From Prevotellaceae bacterium (lineage in GTDB: Bacteria > Bacteroidota > Bacteroidia > Bacteroidales > UBA932): a DNA stretch of 7,684 bases. Of this stretch, positions 5,371 through 7,684 are shown piece after piece. The notes beneath the pieces were generated by a model. That model made no database searches. It worked only from the letters and a program-made list of their open reading frames with translations, and was not told where the DNA came from. Position 1 is the first letter of the stretch. The number at the start of each line of letters is the position of its first letter. The translations under genes and the position numbers were made by a program. The DNA lies in contig JAIRKX010000216.1 of NCBI GenBank assembly GCA_031259805.1, positions 1 through 7,684 on the forward strand, written 5' to 3'.

Positions 5371-5802
5371 ATGCCAACAACTATTATCAATAAGTTCGGA
5401 AAAATGGCGGGGTGGAACTCCGTACAGTTGAATATGCTCGGACGCGATGTGGAGGGTATTACCGAAATCGCCTATGATGACAGCGTGGAAAAGGAAAACA
5501 TCATGGGCGCCGGCGCGTTTCCCGTCGGGCGCGGCGAAGGCAATTATGCCGCCAAATGCTCCATTACACTCTACCACGAGGAAATTGTGGCATTGCAACG
5601 CAGTTTGGGACCGCTCAGACGATTGACCGATATTGCTCCGTTCGACATCAGCGTGTCTTACGAATACGGCGGATTTATCTACAAAGACCGTATCCGAAAC
5701 CGTGAGTTCAAAAGCAATGCCCGTAGCATAAAGCAGAACGACAAGTCAATCAGCAATCAGTTTGAGCTGATCGTGTCTCACATTGACTGGAACATTGTTT
5801 AA
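5371..5802 (+). CDS. Phage tail tube-like protein
   Basis: This 143-residue protein, MPTTIINKFGKMAGWNSVQ..., is rich in beta-type segments and holds GRDVEGITEIAYDD (near 24-37), GRGEGNYAAKCSITLYHEE (near 53-71) and a C-terminal QFELIVSHIDW strand (near 131-141). The placement directly after the sheath-like DUF2586 gene and before the frameshifted chaperone and tape measure is that of the tail tube (Mu gpM position). Its size and the small beta-barrel-like pattern fit tube proteins, which assemble as hexameric rings inside the sheath. AGGAG at 5360-5364 precedes the ATG by 6 bp, the best Shine-Dalgarno sequence in the window. Both ends look intact. The function is inferred from position plus fold-like pattern. 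Confidence 0.72.
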   Translation: MPTTIINKFGKMAGWNSVQLNMLGRDVEGITEIAYDDSVEKENIMGAGAFPVGRGEGNYAAKCSITLYHEEIVALQRSLGPLRRLTDIAPFDISVSYEYGGFIYKDRIRNREFKSNARSIKQNDKSISNQFELIVSHIDWNIV

Positions 5803-5847
5803 TCACCACGAAAGAATCATTTATAAATCATTTAATTTTTATTCAAA

Positions 5848-6348
5848 ATGCGAACCAGTTTTTTCAATAAAATTCTTCTTTGTCTGACGGTAATGTGTTT
5901 CTGTTCCGTTGGCGCGAGTGCTGAACCTGTAATTGCAGCCGTGTCGGGTCTGTCCGATTGGTCGGCGATCATTGATTATGCCGCGCCTGTTACGATGGCT
6001 ATGGCGGCTGTGGCAATTCCTGTCCAGAACATGGACCATTTGTACTGTGTTACTCAAACAGTCTTTACGGATTTACAGAGTAAATTTGGAAAGCTATACG
6101 TTGTCGATGTAGAAATTGATACGGACGAACGTTATCAGTTTCTCGTGAGGCGGCCAACACGACAGCATCTGGAAGTGATTGCGAGTTACGGCACTGATAA
6201 TACGAAAATTAACGATTTTGTGCTTAAAAATCTCGTTATCGCCAGTAATGAAATCGGAGCGCTGGATGATGGGCTGGTATTTTCGGCATTTAACGCCGAG
6301 ATAAGCAAGATAATCAATCAGGCACAAGGTTTTTTATCGAGGGCATAG
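5848..6348 (+). CDS. Tail assembly chaperone with an unusual signal-peptide-like N-terminal extension
   Basis: The frame encodes 166 residues. From about residue 62 (MDHLYCV, ATG at 6031) it looks like a phage tail assembly chaperone: SKFGKLYVVDVEID, RYQFLVRRPTRQHLEVI, then NDFVLKNLVIASN and ISKIINQAQGF. This is the beta-beta-helix pattern of the short (gpG-like) chaperone that binds tape measure. The first 61 residues differ: MRTSFFNKILLCLTVMCFCSVGASA is a textbook signal peptide with an AxA-type cut site near residue 25. It is followed by a hydrophobic AAPVTMAMAAVAIPV segment. A cytosolic chaperone should not be exported, so two genes may have fused by losing a stop, with translation from ATG 6031 (105 residues) as the alternative. 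Neither start has a strong Shine-Dalgarno sequence. The frame ends just past a slippery site that leads into the -1 extension. Confidence 0.68.
   Translation: MRTSFFNKILLCLTVMCFCSVGASAEPVIAAVSGLSDWSAIIDYAAPVTMAMAAVAIPVQNMDHLYCVTQTVFTDLQSKFGKLYVVDVEIDTDERYQFLVRRPTRQHLEVIASYGTDNTKINDFVLKNLVIASNEIGALDDGLVFSAFNAEISKIINQAQGFLSRA
6330..6336 (+). promoter_or_regulatory. Programmed -1 ribosomal frameshift site, U UUU UUA
   Basis: Codons GGT-TTT-TTA at 6328-6336 contain the canonical heptamer T TTT TTA in the correct phase, 10 nt before the zero-frame TAG (6346-6348). The -1 frame is open from here to TGA 6561-6563 and has no plausible start of its own. Downstream, GAGCG (6348-6352) pairs with CGCTC (6374-6378) around an inner hairpin GCTGA (6354-6358)/TCGGC (6364-6368), 11 nt from the heptamer; such structures stimulate slippage. 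Frameshifting between the tube and tape measure genes is a conserved trait of long-tailed phages. Confidence 0.75.
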
Positions 6349-6563
6349 AGCGTGCTGAAGTCATCGGCTCCATCGCTCAGGTAAATGCAGTATTGCGGCG
6401 GGAGTACGATAAAAATCCCGAAAGCCTGAGCGACGAGCAATGGCTCAAACTCTATGCCGAGTATAAATTTACCGAGATTCAACGGTACGAATGGATGTAT
6501 CTGGCTCAAAAACGAGCCCTGGTAGAGGTAGTTAATGCGATGTTCGGCGACGAAGGAGAATGA
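6336..6563 (+). CDS. Tail assembly chaperone, -1 frame extension (GT-like product)
   Basis: After slippage the ribosome reads IEGIERAEVIGSIAQVNAV and goes on for 75 codons to DEGE-TGA. The segment LSDEQWLKLYAEYKFTEIQRYEWMYLAQKRALVEVV is helical and charged, as expected for the T domain that recruits tail tube subunits to the short chaperone. Counting from ATG 5848 the fused product would be 238 residues, or 177 from ATG 6031. The lack of a start codon in this frame near its beginning, overlap with the chaperone gene and position directly before the tape measure support expression only by frameshift. It ends in ATGA, overlapping the next small ORF. Confidence 0.72.
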   Translation: MEGIERAEVIGSIAQVNAVLRREYDKNPESLSDEQWLKLYAEYKFTEIQRYEWMYLAQKRALVEVVNAMFGDEGE

Positions 6564-6691
6564 GAGGTAACAGCAAGAGCTTTAAAATAAATTTCAAGAC
6601 AGGCAACCATATCGCTTTTGTGAAGTATATCAGACACAAAAAGAGGGTCAGGTATGTTCCGATTTCATTTCCAATGTCCATTGCTAACTAA
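6560..6691 (+). CDS. Small basic phage ORF between chaperone and tape measure
   Basis: The 43-codon frame begins with the ATG of an ATGA overlap with the chaperone extension and reads MRGNSKSFKINFKTGN, then FVKYIRHKKRVRYVPISFPM. It is strongly basic, and the alternation in KSFKINFKTGNHIAFVKY suggests two beta strands. AGGAG (6554-6558) lies only 1 nt before the start, so translation would depend on coupling to the upstream gene. Its stop is 34 bp before the tape measure start. I do not recognise the family; small uncharacterised ORFs in this slot do occur in tail modules. Not long enough for certainty, but the overlap and exact fit into the gap argue that it is real. Confidence 0.5.
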   Translation: MRGNSKSFKINFKTGNHIAFVKYIRHKKRVRYVPISFPMSIAN

Positions 6692-6725
6692 TTTACGGCA
6701 AAGATAGGAAAAAAATTTCAAAACA

Positions 6726-7307
6726 ATGGCTTCAACGACGACCAATTGGATATTGCAGTTAATAGATAAAATTTCGGCTCCCATCGGCGGCGTGAAGCAA
6801 GCGGCCGATGGGGCGGGAAATTCTTTTGATGCAACGACGGATAAGGTAAAAAAGTTCGGCAGTCGTTTGAGTAAATTATCTCCGATAAATTTGCAGGCGA
6901 TCAAAGCAGGGATCGATACGCTTGACAGGAACATCAAAGGCTTTGTTGAAGTAGGCGCTACTTTTGACGCTTCGCTTCGCGATGTGTCGGCCATCACGGG
7001 CATCACAGGTAAAGCATTGAACGGTCTGGGCAATCAGGCGCGGGATCTGGCCAAGGGGTTTGGAACGACCGCAAGCGATAATCTTGGAACGTTCCAAACC
7101 GTTTTGTCGCGCCTGGGCCCTCAGATAGGCGACAATGCGGAAGCACTCGGCCATATGGGTCGATATGCCAACACGCTGGCAAAAACAATGGATGGCGATG
7201 TGGCCGGCGCAACGGATGCGCTTACCACTTCGATGTTGCAATTCCAGGTAAATTTGCGCACCGACCTCAAAAACCGCATCCGAAGGAAGAACAAGGTAAT
7301 CCTGTAA
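6726..7307 (+). CDS. Phage tail tape measure protein, N-terminal fragment (truncated)
   Basis: The frame starts MASTTTNWILQLIDKISAPI, followed by an alanine/glycine-rich helical stretch and the conserved tape measure core: ASLRDVSAITGITGKAL (near residues 82-98), DLAKGFGTTASDN (near 107-119), FQTVLSRLGPQIGDNAEAL (near 123-141) and GATDALTTSMLQFQV (near 160-174). This is the TIGR01760-type domain. Tape measure proteins set tail length and are usually several hundred to over a thousand residues; here similarity ends after QFQV at about 7248. The last 19 codons (NLRTDLKNRIRRKNKVIL and stop) read unrelated DNA. The gene is thus cut at about 7250 and cannot build a normal tail. AGGA lies about 14 nt before the ATG. 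Confidence 0.87.
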   Translation: MASTTTNWILQLIDKISAPIGGVKQAADGAGNSFDATTDKVKKFGSRLSKLSPINLQAIKAGIDTLDRNIKGFVEVGATFDASLRDVSAITGITGKALNGLGNQARDLAKGFGTTASDNLGTFQTVLSRLGPQIGDNAEALGHMGRYANTLAKTMDGDVAGATDALTTSMLQFQVNLRTDLKNRIRRKNKVIL

Positions 7308-7333
7308 AAACCAGCGAATTTAGTCTTGATTAG
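7251..7333 (+). CDS. Possible C-terminal scrap of an unrelated gene
   Basis: Just after the tape measure break, another plus-strand frame reads FAHRPQKPHPKEEQGNPVKTSEFSLD and stops at TAG 7331-7333. Its proline/lysine/glutamate-rich character resembles a disordered protein tail. It has no start. It would be the remains of whatever gene was joined to the prophage at about 7250. Unrecognised and short, so uncertain. Confidence 0.25.
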
Positions 7334-7443
7334 CTTTTGTTGTCCATGCTGTAAAAAGCAGCTTTCGGCACGTTGCGGTAGAAGTTCCGTTTCTTAACCG
7401 TTACCCGTTTGGCTTTATGCAAAGCGGGGCAAAACGCTGACAT
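7330..7443 (-). CDS. Possible small basic ORF upstream of the integrase
   Basis: A 37-codon minus-strand frame runs from ATG (7441-7443) to TAA (7330-7332), reading MSAFCPALHKAKRVTVKKRN, then FYRNVPKAAFYSMDNKS. The composition is protein-like (basic middle, mixed aromatic end), and it ends tail to tail with the plus-strand scrap. The start lies inside a direct repeat, which weakens the start choice. I do not recognise a family. Confidence 0.3.
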   Translation of the reverse strand: MSAFCPALHKAKRVTVKKRNFYRNVPKAAFYSMDNKS

Positions 7444-7478
7444 TGTTTGTCGCTGTATTGCATTGTTTGTCATTGTTT
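7441..7478. repeat. Phased short direct repeats upstream of integrase
   Basis: CATTGTTTGTC occurs at 7441-7451 and 7461-7471, with a third partial copy CATTGTTT at 7471-7478. Offsets are 20 and 10 bp, that is whole helical turns. Such phased repeats close to a tyrosine recombinase gene are typical of arm-type integrase sites or repressor sites; which one cannot be told here. Confidence 0.6.
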
Positions 7479-7493
7479 TACACGGTTCAAATA

Positions 7494-7533
7494 ACTCACA
7501 GAGCAAGTAATTTTATAACTTAAAAATGTGAGT
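7494..7533. promoter_or_regulatory. Imperfect palindrome directly upstream of the integrase start
   Basis: Outer arms ACTCACA (7494-7500) and TGTGAGT (7527-7533) are perfect inverted repeats. Nested arms AAGT (7505-7508) and ACTT (7518-7521) share nearly the same centre (7513). The 40-bp element ends 2 bp before the integrase ATG, so it could be an operator, a recombinase core site or an mRNA hairpin controlling translation. Confidence 0.5.
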
Positions 7534-7535
7534 CT

Positions 7536-7684
7536 ATGAACACGGATTTAAAGGTATCGTTCTACCTGAAAAGAGAACGCAAGCGTACAGAATCAGTTGC
7601 CGGCGAAAAAACAGTTTATCCGATTGTCGGCAAAATCATCGTCGGCAAAACGGTCGCCCAGTTCAGTTCCAAACTGAAAGTCGA
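7536..7684 (+). CDS. Tyrosine recombinase/integrase, N-terminal part (cut by window edge)
   Basis: Forty-nine codons are visible, MNTDLKVSFYLKRERKRTES, then VYPIVGKIIVGKTVAQFSSKLKV. This is the arm DNA-binding domain (PF17293-like) at the N-terminus of Bacteroidetes tyrosine recombinases. Its signature is K-V-x-F-Y-L-K, then a P-I-V-G-K-I strand, then the A-Q-F-S-x-K-L element. Full proteins are about 400 residues, with a core-binding domain and a catalytic R-H-R-Y domain that would lie to the right of this window. It catalyses integration or excision of a mobile element. It is separate from the Mu-like module, since Mu-type phages use a DDE transposase, so a second element probably borders the prophage remnant here. 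No strong Shine-Dalgarno sequence is seen. Confidence 0.85.
   Translation, partial: MNTDLKVSFYLKRERKRTESVAGEKTVYPIVGKIIVGKTVAQFSSKLKV

Noticed and set aside
4857..5390. Minus-strand 177-residue ORF across the joint
   Set aside because: Antisense to the DUF2586 fragment on one side and out of frame with terminase on the other; no motif.

Overview
The window looks like a decayed, rearranged piece of a Mu-like prophage in a Bacteroidetes (probably Bacteroidales) chromosome. Evidence for the host is the Bacteroidetes-style TAnnTTTG promoter boxes, a DUF2586-type tail sheath-like protein, Bacteroidetes-type DUF935/gpF/gpG proteins, and an integrase N-terminus with the Bacteroidetes arm-binding domain. 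No species can be named from the sequence.

Positions 107-4963 hold head genes on the minus strand. In transcription order they are: terminase large subunit nuclease half, DUF1320 (Mu gp36-like), a 21-bp tandem repeat array, a fused portal (DUF935)/MuF protein with a C-terminal nuclease-like toxin domain, a gpG-like virion morphogenesis protein, and a short Mu gp37-like protein. Between the MuF gene and gpG lie about 300 bp without a credible gene. This stretch carries two related plus-strand promoter-terminator cassettes that look like small RNAs.

Positions 4968-7250 hold tail genes on the plus strand: the C-terminus of the DUF2586 protein, a tail tube-like protein, a tail assembly chaperone with a U UUU UUA slippery site and a -1 frame extension, a 43-residue ORF, and the N-terminus of the tape measure protein. 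This is the classic tail order of a contractile-tailed phage.

Head and tail genes of such phages normally run on one strand. Here the blocks diverge from a point near 4964-4980 where terminase and DUF2586 have both lost their N-terminal parts, so the joint is a rearrangement scar. Other breaks lie near 107-112 (gp37-like gene cut), near 3456-3466 (portal N-terminus lost where the repeat array begins) and near 7250 (tape measure cut). After 7250 there is a possible C-terminal scrap of an unrelated gene, a regulatory-looking stretch with direct repeats and a 40-bp imperfect palindrome, and the start of a tyrosine recombinase running off the right edge.

The points most worth following are the array that abuts the broken portal gene, the twin small-RNA cassettes beside a MuF-toxin gene, the frameshift site, and the MuF toxin itself.
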